From: Phycisphaerae bacterium
GTDB taxonomy: Bacteria > Planctomycetota > Phycisphaerae > Phycisphaerales > UBA1924
Length of the DNA: 42,087 nt
Direction of reading: 5' to 3'
NCBI GenBank assembly: GCA_030426605.1
Contig: JAUHXM010000017.1
Span: forward strand, 1 to 42,087
The translations under genes and the position numbers were made by a program. The first letter of the stretch is position 1. Every line of letters starts with the position of its first letter. The notes beneath the pieces were generated by a model that was not told the DNA's origin, ran no database searches, and worked only from the letters and a program-made list of their open reading frames with translations. Of this stretch, positions 41,330-42,087 are shown one piece after another.

Positions 41330-42087
41330 GCCCGCCCTCCTGTCTTCGGTGTGGGGAGTCCCCGTTCGACGCCCACGACCACGACGCACCCGATGGCGGT
41401 CGATAGCAGCCCGCTGGCAAGCAACGCCATGTGCCACCCACCCGTTCCCGATGGGCGCGTCAACGCGAGCTCGATGCTCGGCGGCGCGGAGAGTGGCGAC
41501 GGGTCGATCAGCGTGGACTCGGGACGCAGCTCGGGCAGAGCCCGGGCCGTGAACTCGATCGCCTGCTGGGCCGGGCTGTGCACGAACAGCCGGAGGTTCG
41601 GCTCGTTCGCGAGCATGGCTCCGAAGAGGCTCTTGGGCTCGTAAACCACATCGCCGACGCCGTCGCCGTCGAGGTCGAACCCGGCATAATCGGACCAGTA
41701 GTTCCCCACGCCCTCGCGAGCGAAGGTGTTGCTGACCAGCCGGCCTCGCCCGTGCGTCGCGGCGGGCTCCTCGTTCTCGATGAACGCGTTCTCGGTGAAG
41801 ACGTTGTCGTGCGTGTTCGGTGTCGCGAGCAGTCCGATCTCGTTGAACGCGATCATGTTCGACTCGAACAGGCCGGTTGAGTCGATCGAGGAGGGGCTGT
41901 TGTCGATGTAGACGCCCACGCGGTTGGCGAGCAGTGCGTTCCCGGCGATGACGATGTCGTCGCAGTCCTTGAGCCCGATGCCGTACCCGCTGGCCCCCCG
42001 GTTGTTCGTCAGCCGGTTGCCCTTGAGCGTGATGCGATTGCTGTACATGAGGTAGATGCCGACCGAGTTCGCCCGCAGGTCGTTCTC
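41326..42087 (-). CDS. nosD: periplasmic copper-binding NosD (5' end beyond the window)
   Basis: 254 residues of the C-terminal part, open to the right edge (the codons before 42048 read ENDLRANSVGIYLMY). The repeated short-strand pattern (LKGNRLTNNRG, IVIAGNALLANRVGVYID, NMIAFNEIGLLA, NVFTENAFIENEE) is the parallel beta-helix of NosD. It is followed by the hallmark NYWSDYAGFDLDGDGVGD and a C-terminal membrane segment (about residues 223-246 here), often seen in NosD of nosZ clade II organisms. It works with NosF/NosY in NosZ maturation. nosZ is expected further to the right. Confidence 0.93.
   Translation of the reverse strand, partial: ENDLRANSVGIYLMYSNRITLKGNRLTNNRGASGYGIGLKDCDDIVIAGNALLANRVGVYIDNSPSSIDSTGLFESNMIAFNEIGLLATPNTHDNVFTENAFIENEEPAATHGRGRLVSNTFAREGVGNYWSDYAGFDLDGDGVGDVVYEPKSLFGAMLANEPNLRLFVHSPAQQAIEFTARALPELRPESTLIDPSPLSAPPSIELALTRPSGTGGWHMALLASGLLSTAIGCVVVVGVERGLPTPKTGGRA

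Overview
The window reads as chromosomal DNA from a high-GC (roughly two-thirds G+C by eye) planctomycete, most likely of the class Phycisphaerae. This is inferred from a prepilin-type domain with the planctomycete H-Xn-DG signature, a PEP-CTERM-like sorting tail, HEAT/TPR proteins, a fused ResB-CcsA protein and GTG starts. No rRNA or universal marker confirms it.

Positions 1-9.5 kb hold mostly single housekeeping or accessory genes: a CPA1/NhaP-type antiporter with a TrkA-C domain, an ArsC-like low-molecular-weight phosphatase, a secreted serine hydrolase, an M20 amidohydrolase, a PEP-CTERM-like protein, a GDSL lipoprotein, an NAD-dependent oxidoreductase and a dodecin. From 9.5 to 24 kb come a lower-GC FRG-domain gene behind 4-hydroxyphenylpyruvate dioxygenase, an ECF sigma factor overlapping a membrane-anchored partner, TPR and HEAT proteins, a UMF1-type transporter with trpB, a TlpA-like redoxin, and a UDP-sugar pyrophosphorylase coupled to an alpha/beta hydrolase.

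From 24 to 31 kb on the plus strand lie rpe, a histidine-phosphatase homologue that has lost its catalytic residues, accD and lnt in overlapping or closely spaced order, a HEAT protein, a coiled-coil membrane protein with a small membrane partner, and tRNA-Asp(GUC) with a near-consensus promoter and a terminator. A tyrosine-recombinase remnant with an in-frame stop lies just downstream of the tRNA on the opposite strand.

From 31.5 kb to the right edge, everything is on the minus strand and concerns nitrogen-oxide respiration. Read 5' to 3', it runs nosD (cut by the edge), nosF, nosY, nosL, a Ric (ScdA/YtfE-type) repair protein fused in frame to a pseudopilin, then a lipoprotein, ccsBA, nrfH and nrfA. 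The first half is chained by overlapping stop/start codons. It combines nitrous oxide reductase maturation, nitrosative-damage repair, cytochrome c assembly and nitrite ammonification. NosZ itself is not in the window and would be expected beyond position 42087.

The most unusual items are the Ric-pseudopilin fusion (with a Shine-Dalgarno and an ACG codon exactly where the pilin start should be), the catalytically dead phosphatase homologue before accD, and a recurring TANNNT element 5-9 nt before genes that lack a Shine-Dalgarno, which suggests leaderless transcription.
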